Both the position numbers and the translations under genes were made by a program. A stretch of 64,000 nucleotides of DNA from Ciborinia camelliae (lineage: Eukaryota > Ascomycota > Leotiomycetes > Helotiales > Sclerotiniaceae). This document shows, piece by piece, positions 53,799 to 64,000 of this stretch. The stretch spans positions 2,100,250 to 2,164,249 of the forward strand of contig JANPYM010000009.1 of assembly GCA_025890175.1 (NCBI GenBank), read 5' to 3'. The notes under the pieces were generated by a model. It was given only the letters and a program-made list of their open reading frames with translations, was not told the origin of the DNA and did not search any database. How positions within the stretch are numbered: the stretch's first letter is position 1; each line of letters opens with the position of its first letter.

Positions 53799-54989
53799 AC
53801 CTAGGGTAGAACAAAGATTTTCTCTTTCGAGAACGCCACCCGCAATAGACGGGTGGGTTCTGAGGGACGGTACGAGAATGTCTCTGAAAATATGGTACAT
53901 CAGTGTTGATGATTTTTCGAAGCAATTCTTCATCTAACACAAACAAACAATTCCTGGGGAAAAACGCGGCACTTGAGTTATCTTTCAAGGATCAGCTGAA
54001 CTGATCACGACAGTACCATGCTATTAGAGGTCGTAGAACCTGAAATCTTACTGTCCGAAGTCAGGGGAACTTACAGATTCCACGCGGATGTCCGCGTCAA
54101 GGAACAATTACGAACTCAATTTCAAGAACAGAAAGAGTGGCGCATTTCTCTCCCCCAACCAGTAGCTTTCCGTTGAGCTGGTCAAATGGTCACACCAAGA
54201 CAAGTAACACGATTTATCGGAGTTTTCAATACAATCGATAATGGGATATAACATTTGAGATATCAATTGTGTTACCTTTTACGTATGGGCAAAGTTTTGG
54301 TTCGATATGTTCTTATCGATGGGTCAAGCTGATCTGACCTCCCCACGTATAGACCATTCAAGAACCATGCTCTCATGCAAGCCAATCTTCCCACAGAATT
54401 CCCCCACCTTTGAACTCAACTTACATGTCAGGCTGGGGTATTATATTGTCTATTAATATCTGCAGGATCTTCGGTATGAGTGGGTAATGTTACTTTTTCC
54501 CACATCCACCATGGCCAACCTGGCAGGGTCGACATGTTTTGCGGTAAGATGCATGATCTTGGTGGGTCTCATCCATTGAATATGGCTAAGTCTACCGAGG
54601 CTGATAGGACGGACAAGAAGTGGCACTTTCCTCAGTACTACTAATCCTGTTCACTCATGTTGTTTGATATCATCTTGGATAAGATATTGAAGATGGGGAT
54701 ATGGTTCTCGAAGACATACAAAGTAAAGGCTGAGTACCTTCATCCTTATTGTCTACTGTGTTATATTACCATTAAACTCAATACTTTCTAATTTCTACTT
54801 TCTACTTCCTCCTTCCTGCTTTCAACTTCCTGCTTCCTGCTGCCTACTTTTTCCTGTTGATTGATGCTTGCCATTCCTTCCGGTCTTAGTTTGCTTATCT
54901 TCATTGGAACTGCCTCATATTTTCTGGAAATTTCTAGTAGATGAGATACAGCAGCGAAGGTTCTCTATTTTCACTACGGTTAACCGAGG
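53799..54989. other. spacer upstream of the transporter
   Basis: About 1.2 kb with no recognisable gene. The CTTCCTGCTTCCTGCTGCC-type pyrimidine stretch at 54790-54850 may be promoter-proximal. Several short frames (for example 53788-53988 minus) have no features. Confidence 0.5.
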
Positions 54990-56948
54990 ATGGCTCAAAC
55001 TATAATTGATCGGAAGAATCCTTCAGTCTGTGATTTTTCCCCAAATCCATCAACTTACAATTCAGAGAAAGCAACAATGGCCGATAAAGAGAATCATTCC
55101 GAATTGGCGGAGGTCAATGAAACTGGGCATGTACAAGAAGTCGAACGTAATTTCTCTCTACTTTCTATATGCTCAGTTGGTCTTGTTACTGGAAATACTT
55201 GGGCTGCTTTGGGTGGAAGTATTGCTACAGCAATTTAGTAAGATACATTTTCCATGCAAACCAAAGTCAAAAGACTAACATGTTTAATAGTAATGGAGGT
55301 CCACCAGGTGTCTTATATGAGTTTATTGTTGTTTCAATGTTCTATTGGCTTGTCGCAGCTTCTTTGGCCGAACTAGCTTCATCAATGCCTAGTAGTGCTG
55401 GAGTTTATCACTGGGCATCAATTACTCCTGGTCCTAAATATGGTAGAATTTGTGGTTGGTTCGCTGGTTGGTGGAATACATTCGCTTGGATTTGTGGTAC
55501 AGGTAAGTTGATCCTATTGGCTTGATGGCTTTATCTGATATTCGAAAGCAACTATGTCATCTATTGCCTCAAATGTTGTGGTCGCAATGTATGGTCTCTA
55601 TCACCCTGACTATGTAGTGGCTAGATGGCACATTTTTATCGGTTACATTATCGTAACTTGGATCGCCTGCTCTATAGTCTTATTTGCAAATCGAGTTCTT
55701 CCAATGATCAACAATGTTGGACTTGTTTTCATGCTGAGTGGTGTTGTGTAAGTCTTCATCTTCTAATCATTTTGCAACATATGGCTAACCTTGTACGTTA
55801 AAGTATCACCATCGTGGTTTGTGCAGTGATGCCATCTGGAACAGGTCATGCCACCTATTCTTTCGTCTGGGCCGACTGGGCTAACGCTACTGGATACTCG
55901 AGCAACGGATTCGTTTTTCTCGCAGGCATGTTGAATGGGGCTTATGCTGTTGGTGTACCTGATTGTGTCTCTCATCTGGCAGAAGAAATTCCAAACCCTA
56001 AGCGTAACATACCTCTCGCAATTGGTGCACAAATGACAATTGGTTTTGTTACCGCCTTTGCATATATGATAGCTATCTGTGAGTATCTTATCTTTTTGCA
56101 TCTTGCTTCAATCTTTACGCTAATGTCATACTTTTCTTGCTTAAAATACTAACTCATCACTAGTTTACGCAATCACGGATCTTGATAGTGTATTGGCTGC
56201 GCCTTTTTTTCCACTCACTCAAATATATCTACAGGCCACAGGCTCCACTGCCGGAACTACTGGCCTTCTTTTCGTCATCTTCTTTCCGATTTTTTGTACC
56301 CTCATCGGAACATACATTACTGCAGGAAGATGTCTTTGGACCCTTGCTCGTGACGATGCAGTACCATTCTCTCGTTGGCTACATGTAATTGATCCACGTC
56401 ACAAGAATCCATTTAACGCAACCATGGCTTGTGGAATCTGGAGTACTATCCTAGGTGCTATATACGTGGGTTCATCAGCAGCTTTCAACGCCTTTGTTGG
56501 ATCCTTCGTCGTTCTTCTCACCCTGTCATACCTCGCCTCGATCCTTCCATTTATCTTTACAGGTCGTTTCACTCGCTCTACTCAAACACCAGGTCCTTAT
56601 AATAATAGGATGGTTCCGGGTTGGTTTCAAATGAACAATGTTGTGGGTTACATTGTCAATATTATCAGTTGTCTTTACATCCTTGTGTTTGTGGTCATCT
56701 ATTGCTTTCCTTATGCAATGCCATTTGATGCTGCAAGCATGAATTATTCTTCCTTGATCGCCGGCGCTTTATCAATCGCAGCAGGTATTTGGTGGTTAGT
56801 CAAAGGCGGGGATTATATAGGTCCACTAGCAGGAAATCATGGTCAGCCTGAGCAGGATGCTGATAGCGGTCGAGATGTGACGACATTTATTTCCACCGGA
56901 GAAGTTAATAATCTTCGAAATCCTCTCGACATGCAACCCAAATCATGA
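54990..56948 (+). CDS. amino-acid/choline transporter (APC, GABA-permease/Hnm1 type)
   Basis: Five exons, 54990-55237, 55291-55502, 55549-55747, 55804-56078 and 56164-56948, all in phase, give 572 residues. The membrane part opens with FSLLSICSVGLVTGNTWAALG; YNGGPPGVLYEF and LAELASSMPSSAGVYHW are hallmarks of the amino acid/choline transporter branch. EEIPNPKRNIP and TAGRCLWTLARDDAVPFS are the conserved loops. About 12 helices are expected; the C-terminus is a short hydrophilic tail. Likely substrates are choline, GABA or related amines at the plasma membrane; the exact one is not determinable. An ATG 29 codons downstream (55077) is an alternative start. Intact, between two broken genes. Confidence 0.92.
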
Positions 56949-58341
56949 CCAGAGGTTTAGATCCAATTGTCCCTTTTCGGAATTTTGTTTCGGTAAATTT
57001 GAAGATTTGAGTTTTACTCGGGCATCGAAAGAAAATTGCTCTAGGAGTTCAAGTTCTCTTGGCGAGGGCTGTTCATTTGGAGGAAGAGGAATCTGGATTT
57101 CATTTTGGGAATGCTCACCTTCCATGCCTTACCTTATCTTGCTTCTTCATCTTCCGGGCAGCGACATTCGGATTTTTGGTCTCAATCTCATTCTGCAACA
57201 TCCTGACAGGCCCTGGTATTGGTAGAGGGATTGAATGGTAAGATTACATTCATTCATCGATTCTAATCGCATATCAGATATAGTCCTATTAGATAGGTAA
57301 TCCAATATATTTATATTTATCTCGCCGCATTTGGTGACTGTAATTGCCATCTTACATTCGAGATTAATTTCCCTCGTGTTAAATAAATATCGATTGGGAG
57401 ATTCATTAAATGAGGGAGAGGAAGGCCTTGTGGTGGTTTAATGTCGTGAACTTTTATGGTTTTGCTTTGCTTTGTATTGTATTGTATTGTGTTCATAGAG
57501 GTATGGGATATTTTTTTTGGTGTTTTGGTTTTTTTTGGGGGGGGTGGGGATAGGGGGATAGGGGGATAGGCGGGAGGGGTAGGCGGGAGGGGTAGGCGGG
57601 AGGAATAGGGGGATAGGGCGTTAGGAGGTTAGGGGGATAGGGGTGCTTGATTTTCGCTTATTCTGGGGGGGATTTGGTTTTGGTGGGGGGAGGAGGGAGA
57701 GATTAATGGGGAGAGAGGGGGGAGAAAAAGGGAAAAAGAGAAACCCGATTTGATTTAATCGGACAAGAATAAATAGGAATCGATCTCCAATTAACCCATA
57801 CCCTTCTTCTACGAAAAAACACAACGGCCATTGCAAATAAACACAGCGTTTCTATGTTATTTCTACTTCCGATGCCGATCTCGAAAGTTTTCCCAAAGCG
57901 CAAAATTGTCGGCTTCTCGTCATACTGTGACACCCGGACTTTTCGTATGCTGGGGAATGGTCATGGGAATAGGCATATGGTTGAGGGCCTAGTGGTCAGA
58001 TTGAGAGATCAGGGAGTAGAAAGAATTGATACATTAATTCCTCAATGCTGGGGCAGCTACGTCTTTCGAATCCGCACTCGATACTCCGATCTGTAAATTA
58101 CAGGTATATTTTGATATTAATACGTTGTGATTGGTTTGATTTGTTAAGTTCTGAGACCGATTCTTCTTAATCCATTCTTCTCAAGAAAATCCGCACAGAG
58201 AAGATAAGAAAAATGGAAATGGAAACGTATATGCGGGAACGGGCCACGGAACTGGAAATGAGAAAATAATTATCTAGATGTCTAGTTTCCTCGGTTTGAT
58301 AGAGGCGGTGGATACTGATATTTACTGATACAAAAGCATGT
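56949..58341. other. spacer with G-rich tract
   Basis: About 1.4 kb. A very G-rich plus strand at 57536-57725 contains repeated AGGGGGATAGG and GGCGGGAGGGGTA units. An 80-codon plus frame at 57854-58096 (starting MLFLLPMPISK) has no recognisable family and is not listed as a gene. No splice-linked coding seen. Confidence 0.5.
57536..57725 (+). repeat. G-rich tract with quadruplex potential
   Basis: Runs of four or more G recur every few bases, with units GGGGGATAGG and GGCGGGAGGGGTA in tandem. Enough G-runs for several intramolecular G-quadruplexes. Non-coding. Confidence 0.75.
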
Positions 58342-58718
58342 CTTACTTATGGAGTGTAAGAAGGGCGTGAATTATTTTGTTAAGAAGGTGCATTTTGAGG
58401 AGGGAGCGAGGGGGAGTGGGATTTTGGCGCTTGCGGTGCATCCTAGGTGAGTTAAGGTTTACTTACTATACTTGTACAAGTATTTGGTGGGGAGTTTGTT
58501 TTTGGTAATTGGGATTGTTTATAGAAGGGATTGGGAATTGAGGGAATTGGTGAAGAAATGCTAACTTATTTGATATGGGATATAGATGGGTGAAAATGCC
58601 CAACGGACAAACTTTTGCCGATAGTGTGGGCGTGAAGGAACCGCCTAGTAGTTTGGAGGAGAGTGTGGATGGAGTTTTCAAGCAGTTATGTGGTGATATT
58701 CTTCGTTCTCGTTGGTAA
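58342..58718 (+). pseudogene. short-chain dehydrogenase C-terminal relic
   Basis: Only the C-terminal half of an SDR can be seen. TYGV, then a frame break at 58357, then KKGVNYFVKKVHFEE: inserting the two apparently missing bases would recreate the YxxxK catalytic motif (Tyr codon 58348-58350, Lys codon 58358-58360). It continues as ILALAVHP, a usual HPG block reading HPR here, across a preserved intron (58447-58585, GTGAGT...TATAG) to VGVKEPPSSLEESVDGVF and a TAA at 58716-58718. The N-terminal NAD-binding half with its TGxxxGIG motif is not found upstream. I call it a truncated, frameshifted pseudogene. Confidence 0.68.
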
Positions 58719-59031
58719 AATGAGATTGTGTTGTTGGGATACAGTATAGGCTAATAGTACTTACCTAATCCATTTGTTCGGTAACGGAAAATTTAGTCGA
58801 GGAAAGTGCGATCGGCAAGTTTAGCCATCAGCCATCAGCCGTCCGCCGTCAGCCGTCAGCCGTCAGCCACCTTCAACTTCCGCAAGCACTCTTCCATCGT
58901 CTCAAATGGCGTGCTCTCACGTCTCATCTATCGTGAAGATCAATAATTACCTACTACAAATGAAGATTATTTTATTTCATCTTATGTCGATTGTTCTTTC
59001 ATGAGCCCAAAAGTATTGTCCTGACTGAGCC

Positions 59032-60130
59032 ATGTCAGCCAACTTCTCCAAAATACCCATCTTGGATCTTAGTCTGGCAGATGATCCATCCACGAAGCCA
59101 CAGCTTCTGAAAGAGCTTCGACATATTCTCTTAAACGTTGGTTTCCTCTATGTGAAGAATCATAAAGTATCTTCAGATATTATTGATGCACTTGTAAAAT
59201 CTCTTTCAGATTTGTTCAACATTTCTACAGAGGAAAGGAACTCGATAGCCTTGGACAAGTCACCACATTTTTTAGGATACAGTGGTATAGGAGCCGAAAA
59301 GACAGCCCAAGTATCAGATCAGAGAGAACAGTTTGAGTTTGCGACAGAGTTGGAGACAACATGGGTTGAAGGAGATCCATTGTACAAAAAACTCGTTGGG
59401 CCAAATCAGGTGAATATCACATACCTATATTTTCCCGCGGATTTTTCTGACACCGTGATAGTGGCCCCCATCACTTCCCTCAATTCGTCCTGTGATTGAA
59501 AACTATATTCAATCACTATTCGAACTTTCAACAAGATTTCTTACGCTGGTTGAGGAAGCATTGAATATTTCTACTTCATCTTTCCATACCTTTCTTTCAC
59601 CTCAGCACCGACTAAAACTTGTTCATTATAGCCCTATCGTCTCACCTGATAATAATCAAGGTGTAGGGCCACATAAAGATTCATCAGGATGGTGGACTTT
59701 CCTTTTACAAGCTTCCCCGCCCCATATTAGTGGTCTCCAAGCCATGAATCGCTCGGGACAATGGATTGATGTCCCAAGTATACCCGGAACATTTGTTGTC
59801 AACATCGGCCAAGCGTTTGAAGTTGCTACTAATGGATTATGTCCAGCTACGACACATAGGGTATTATCTAGCGAATATGATAGATATAGCATACCTTTTT
59901 TCCAAGGGGTGCGTGGTGATGCTACTAAAAAGGATTTTGAGGCTTTGTGGCCACAATTGGTGGGACAAGGAACTGAAGAATCGAAGGAGAGCAAGAGTAT
60001 TGAATTCCCATTCTTAAGTGGAAAGTATGAGACTTGGGGCGAATCTCAATTGAGAACTAAGGTTCGAAGTCACCCAGAAGCGGGAAAGAAATTCTATGCC
60101 TCGGTTTACGAAAAGTACATTATTGAGTAA
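59032..60130 (+). CDS. 2-oxoglutarate/Fe(II)-dependent oxygenase (isopenicillin-N-synthase family)
   Basis: Two exons, 59032-59409 and 59462-60130, in phase, give 348 residues. The N-terminal DIOX_N-type domain begins IPILDLSLADD and includes VGFLYVKNH. The catalytic core shows HKD (H197, D199) in GPHKDSSGWWTFLLQ, the distal His258 in TTHRV and R267-Y-S269 for 2-oxoglutarate binding, all expected metal and cosubstrate ligands. The join restores NQWPPSLPSIRPVIE, the conserved stretch between the two parts. These enzymes hydroxylate, desaturate or close rings in secondary metabolism; no clustered biosynthetic gene is evident here, so the substrate is unknown. Cytosolic; intact. Confidence 0.92.
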
Positions 60131-61467
60131 TCCGTCGCTCACAATGCAGTTCTTTCAATTCTACCATGGGGATCTTGTTGCTTCGTCGTCATGTTTTTCC
60201 TTTGCTGTTATTATGTTTGAGATTTTCTGGGGGGGTAAACTTCTAAGATGACGGATATTTCATTCTTTTCGGAGCATAACTCTCATCTCAGCTTCTGATA
60301 TTCGCCAATTCTGCAGCTCTCATAATGAGATATGTGCATTTTTGTTATTACGTGAGGTTGTCCTAGTGAATTAATCTTTACATTTTTCCAAAGTCATTTG
60401 TTACGCTTCCCCCCATTGATCAGATTTAAGTTCAATATACTATTGAGCCCTTCCAAAGAATTCGAAGACTACTCTTCCATTAAATGAGGCACAATAATAC
60501 GATAAAGTATATCTCATTCCAATTTTGGCAATTATAACATAAATTTCAATCAACCTGATGGCATGAATCTTGGTGTTGTTGACAATGTCAGCCGATGCAG
60601 CCAGATTCTCCGCAGAAGAGAGATCCTCCCATCACGATTCCGGGATTGGCGAGATATGTATTTTTCTTGTATAATTCTGATAGCATCCATTCATACTTTT
60701 GGCGATACTATTGATACTTGGTCGGATAGTACTCTAGTCGCTGCTTTTGGTCAATTGATCCAGGATGAAATAACTAAGGTCCGCAATTCCAACAATGATG
60801 TAGAAGCCATCAAAAAAAGCCACTGCAAACCAAACCAGTGTTATCAAAATGGTTCCATTATTGTAAACCGGAATAATTATAATTCCAATGTTACCTCCTC
60901 CGCCCATATACATCCGTAGCAATTGAAATATACAATTGGAACAACTCCCGCTTTTCGCTCAATCTCACCAACTAGATGTAGACAGGCATCTCAGAGCGAG
61001 GTATGGTGGTGTATAATCCACGATACACAATCTCTCTACAGATAATCATGTATATTGGGAAGATGCTCCTTGATTCGATTGTCACTATTATTCATTCTCA
61101 ATATAATCACTCGAAGGTTATCAATCCTGCATTCCATTGTTTCACTTTCGTTCTCGGTAGACGATTTACTTGGTCTGTTGGGTCGAGTTTCAAGGTTGCC
61201 ATTTTCTGGGTCTTGCTGCGCGTTCCAGCATGCTTTTTGGGATTTTGGTTGCATTGGATTTTTGAACCATGCAAGATTTTTCACTTGTATTTGGGTCTCG
61301 TAGTACTCGTACCGTTAAATCAGCATTTAGAGTGACCAGTCCCGAATTTGAAAGGTTCTAGCGAATGCATGATTGCCTAGTGGTCAAATTCATCTGCTAT
61401 ATTCTATATTCTGTCGTATATGTGTAAGTCAGCACATCATATTTTCTATATTTCCTAAAAGCTAGGT
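60131..61467. other. spacer, possible small unidentified frames
   Basis: About 1.3 kb. A plus frame at 60563-60919 (118 codons) and a minus frame at 60734-60922 (hydrophobic, MYMGGGGNIGIIII) overlap; neither extends through acceptable splice sites or matches a family. A minus frame at 61036-61284 starts MKNLAWFKNPMQ with no features. I list none as genes. Confidence 0.4.
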
Positions 61468-62725
61468 CTAAAGGAAATATTCAACGGGTTCAGATCCATA
61501 ATCTGCCCCTTGAAAAACCGCCCACTTCAGTCTTTTCGCGAATGCAAACCACCAGAAGCTTCCTCGTACTATTCTCTCCTTTCTCCAAAACAGCTGAGTT
61601 CCTCTCATGCCGTCGCATTTACCAATCTTAGGAACTTTCTCCACATGATAGGCTTCACTGATCATTGCAATTTTCTTTTTGTCCTCACACCAAATCCTAA
61701 CTTCCTGGGTCAAAGTGTTCTTGCTGGCAATGTTTTCATCGGATAAATCGCAGGCTACACTCCTTTTTCCCATTAGACTGTATATGTACCAGTTTTTGAT
61801 TCCCTTCCTAACTTTGCTCTTATTGGGTATTATCTTGCCTTCGTTGCAAGAATCTCCCCACATATTGATGAACATCGCAGGCCAAGGTCGATCCATAATT
61901 CGTCGGTCTATATCGTCGTAGCCACCAACGTGAAAGACTAATGTATTTTCATCAACAGCGTTGATGCCTTCGGGGTCTTTTAAGGTTTGAAATCCGTGTC
62001 TTTCAAAGAATCTCGCATCTCCAGGTGAGAACCCAGGGTCTTGCATAACTTTCCTGGCGTTCTGAGGAATTTCTGTAGAGTTGGTTAGCCAGCAATATCC
62101 TTTCACTTGAGTTCATGTTGTGAGTTCATACCGAGAAGTTCCATAACTTCCAAAAGCACTGCCAATTGCTCAAAGGATCTTTCTTTCTCTCCAACAAAAT
62201 GCAGAGATCCCAATGCAAAACAAGCCACATTTGTCGGCTTTACTTTTTCTGCACTCATGCTATCCAAAAGTCCTTTGAGGGTTGTCTCATCTTCATGCTG
62301 GATCTTGTATTTTTCGAATTCTGCATCCAATTCCTGCTCGTCCCATCGGATATATCCATTGTAACCGTCGGAAATATTAAAATCCTTTCTGTATCCAGAC
62401 GGATGATCATTCAATCTAGAAGTTCATCTAATTAGAAATTTTTTATTACTATGGGCTGAACTTGGGGGTATACATACCTAAAAAACTCTGCTTCTTGCCA
62501 ATTGCAGAATTTTATGATGGAATCTTCAGGACCCTCTCCTTCATGCCATTCTTGATCATTTCCTAGAATCATCCATTTATCTTTTCCATGTCGAATGATA
62601 TCTCCAACGTCGCAAGAACCTGCGGGGGGAGAAAATGGAGTAGTGCTTGTCGACGCGTTTGTTGTATTTGCGACTATCTCTATCTCCATGTCGTTGGAAT
62701 TTACGTTGTCCGTTGAAGAAGCCAT
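61468..62725 (-). CDS. SRR1-like domain protein, tandem copy 1
   Basis: Three minus-strand exons, 62725-62478, 62415-62132 and 62072-61468, in phase, give 378 residues from the ATG at 62725 (MASSTDNVNSND). The SRR1-like domain covers about 140-280: VKPTNVACFALGSLH, then QDPGFSPGDARFFERHGF and AVDENTLVFHVGG. SRR1 proteins were first linked to circadian and light signalling in plants; in fungi they form multigene families of unknown function. The C-terminal 100 residues are basic and aromatic. Intron positions and phases match the next gene, so both arose by tandem duplication. No signal peptide. Confidence 0.83.
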
Positions 62726-63118
62726 AATGAAGATCTTGACTTTGTTGTCGTGATTATTCAAGTTCAGAAATAGCGACCATGTCAAACTGTTCTGTAGATA
62801 ACTTATATATGGTGTTAGTGACTTCTGCTAGTAATGCCATGCCATGCCATATCAGAAGAACCGAAAATAAACGAGATGGGTACGGCAAATCCCACGATAT
62901 TATAAGTACGCCTCTGCTATTCACTCACCTTCTACATTATGAGGAGCATGCAACCTCGATTCACTTCACTTGATTGGACTGTATATGGTGGTATTGTAAA
63001 GTCTCGCATTGCTAGTGTAAACTGTGTAAACTGGTAGATGGCAGTAAGCCTAGTTGGCTAACTGGTTGCCCATTCCACCAAAGTTTATTGTCCTCCATAT
63101 TCTCCAACAACATATTCC
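62726..63118. other. spacer between tandem SRR1-like genes
   Basis: About 0.4 kb holding the promoter of copy 1 and the 3' end of copy 2. ATGCCATGCCAT near 62837-62849 is a short repeat. No gene. Confidence 0.4.
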
Positions 63119-64000
63119 TCATGTGCTTGATCCCGAGACAGGGTCAGCACCATCGTTACGATCTTCTGTAACCTCGTTCTTACTAAGATCCTTTCTCCAG
63201 TACAATTTGGTCTCCTTCATACCTTCCCCTTTGCCAATCGAAGGGATCTCCTGTGAATCATAGAGTCTAATCTTGTTGGCACTTTCCTCGTCCTTCCCCT
63301 CGCCCATCCCAACCTTTCCCTCGCCCATCCCAACCTTCATCTTGCCATTAGTGATAAGAATTACCGGTTGATGATCATTCATAAATCTCTTGTACCTTGA
63401 GGCGGTCCCATCAAGATAAAACAGTAACGTTTCTCTATTAATCGCATTGGCATCATTCGGATCTTCCTCGACTTGGAACCCATATTTCTTCAAAAATCTT
63501 TCGTCTCCTGGGGTGAGAAATGGATCTTGGATGACTTTTCTTGCATTCTTGGGGACATCTAAGCCACGGGTTAGTCTATAAATGTCTTTCGTTTGCATAT
63601 TATGCAGTGTTATAGCATGCTTACCTAAGAGCTCGATGAATTTCAAAAGCGCCATCATTTTGCCGAAGGATTTCTCTCTTTCCCAATCATTACAATCATG
63701 CAAGCTTCCAAGTGCGATACAAACCACATTTTTAGGCTGTACTTTATCTTCCTTCATTCTCTTCACCATAGTTCTTAGTTGAGTCTCATCTTCATGGCTA
63801 AGTTGGAACTTGTCGAATTCTGCAGCTAGTTTCGACTCCTCCCAACGAACGTATCCATGGAAAGTAGGGGGGAGATCGGAGAAATCTTGATTCTTCCTAA
63901 AATACTTCTCAATGATCAAATTTCATAGAACTTAATGCAAGGTTGGATATACCTCAAAAACTCTGTATCCGGCCAAAAGTAATTCGAGATCTCCTCGGTA
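63119..64000 (-). CDS. SRR1-like domain protein, tandem copy 2 (5' end outside window)
   Basis: Minus-strand exons 63558-63119 and 63896-63625, plus 63953 to beyond 64000, so the N-terminus is missing. Conserved blocks parallel copy 1: VQPKNVVCIALGSLH, NARKVIQDPFLTPGDERFLKKYGF and AINRETLLFYLDG. Intron positions are the same as in copy 1 (phase 2 after the FLR/FFR motif, phase 1 after ELLG). A duplicated KVGMGEG unit (63301-63350) lies near the C-terminus. The exon 2 acceptor is TTTTAG at 63898-63897. Confidence 0.82.

Noticed and set aside
57854..58096. 80-codon plus-strand frame upstream of the SDR relic, considered as its missing 5' half
   Set aside because: It lacks TGxxxGIG and other SDR N-terminal features and does not splice to the relic in frame.
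60734..60922. Hydrophobic small minus-strand frame
   Set aside because: No ATG-initiated extension, no family match and an overlapping plus frame; cannot be supported as a gene.
1..64000. tRNA and rRNA genes
   Set aside because: I looked for the T-loop consensus (GTTCRANTC) with a neighbouring A-box and for rRNA motifs and found no convincing case; a tRNAscan run would be decisive.

Overview
The window is nuclear DNA of a filamentous ascomycete fungus. Evidence: genes carry short introns (about 50-180 nt, GTRAGT-like donors, CTRAY-like branch sites, YAG acceptors); gene families are typical of Pezizomycotina (PSD2-type phosphatidylserine decarboxylase, epsilon-COP, Rad4, amino-acid permeases, MFS, CE16-like GDSL esterase, SRR1-like proteins); and long AT-rich spacers are full of microsatellites and short inverted-repeat elements. 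A Leotiomycete is my guess, but the sequence does not prove it. One 10-base N gap lies at 137-146. Exon joins below were worked out by hand from splice signals and reading phase.

Layout. 1-2.7 kb: no recognisable gene, an assembly gap, and a 0.54-kb palindromic element. 2.7-10.4 kb: an apparently bacterial-type island, with an intronless 1615-codon RHS/TcC-like gene (+), and facing away from it an unrecognised reading frame (-) that has no ATG for its first 30 codons. 10.4-15.8 kb: gene-free, with two small TA-flanked inverted-repeat elements. 15.8-22.1 kb: amino-acid permease (+) and PSD2-type decarboxylase (-). 22.1-26.2 kb: gene-free, with a second, inverted copy of one element. 26.2-31.9 kb: HAD phosphatase, epsilon-COP and an unknown protein (all -). 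32.2-37.5 kb: WW-domain protein kinase and a caspase-like/C2H2 zinc-finger fusion whose expected catalytic His reads Tyr. 38.5-42.3 kb: MFS transporter and secreted GDSL esterase (-). 42.8-44.2 kb: a probably decayed gene (-). 44.7-46.3 kb: J-domain membrane protein (+). 47.0-52.0 kb: Rad4 and a magnesium-dependent phosphatase-1-like protein (-). 53.3-58.7 kb: a GNAT pseudogene, an intact APC transporter and an SDR relic. 59.0-60.1 kb: 2-oxoglutarate/Fe(II) oxygenase. 61.5-64 kb: two tandem SRR1-like paralogues (-), the second running off the window.

The housekeeping genes do not form a pathway. The most unusual segment is 2.7-10.4 kb, read here as horizontal transfer from bacteria: the RHS protein has the RHS core ending in the conserved DP-rich motif, followed by a variable C-terminal domain with a glycine-rich hydrophobic stretch. 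The divergent neighbour may be a co-transferred partner, but nothing in the sequence proves a joint function. Broken genes (GNAT, SDR, the 42.8-44.2 kb locus) cluster in the right half, which suggests active decay of accessory genes.
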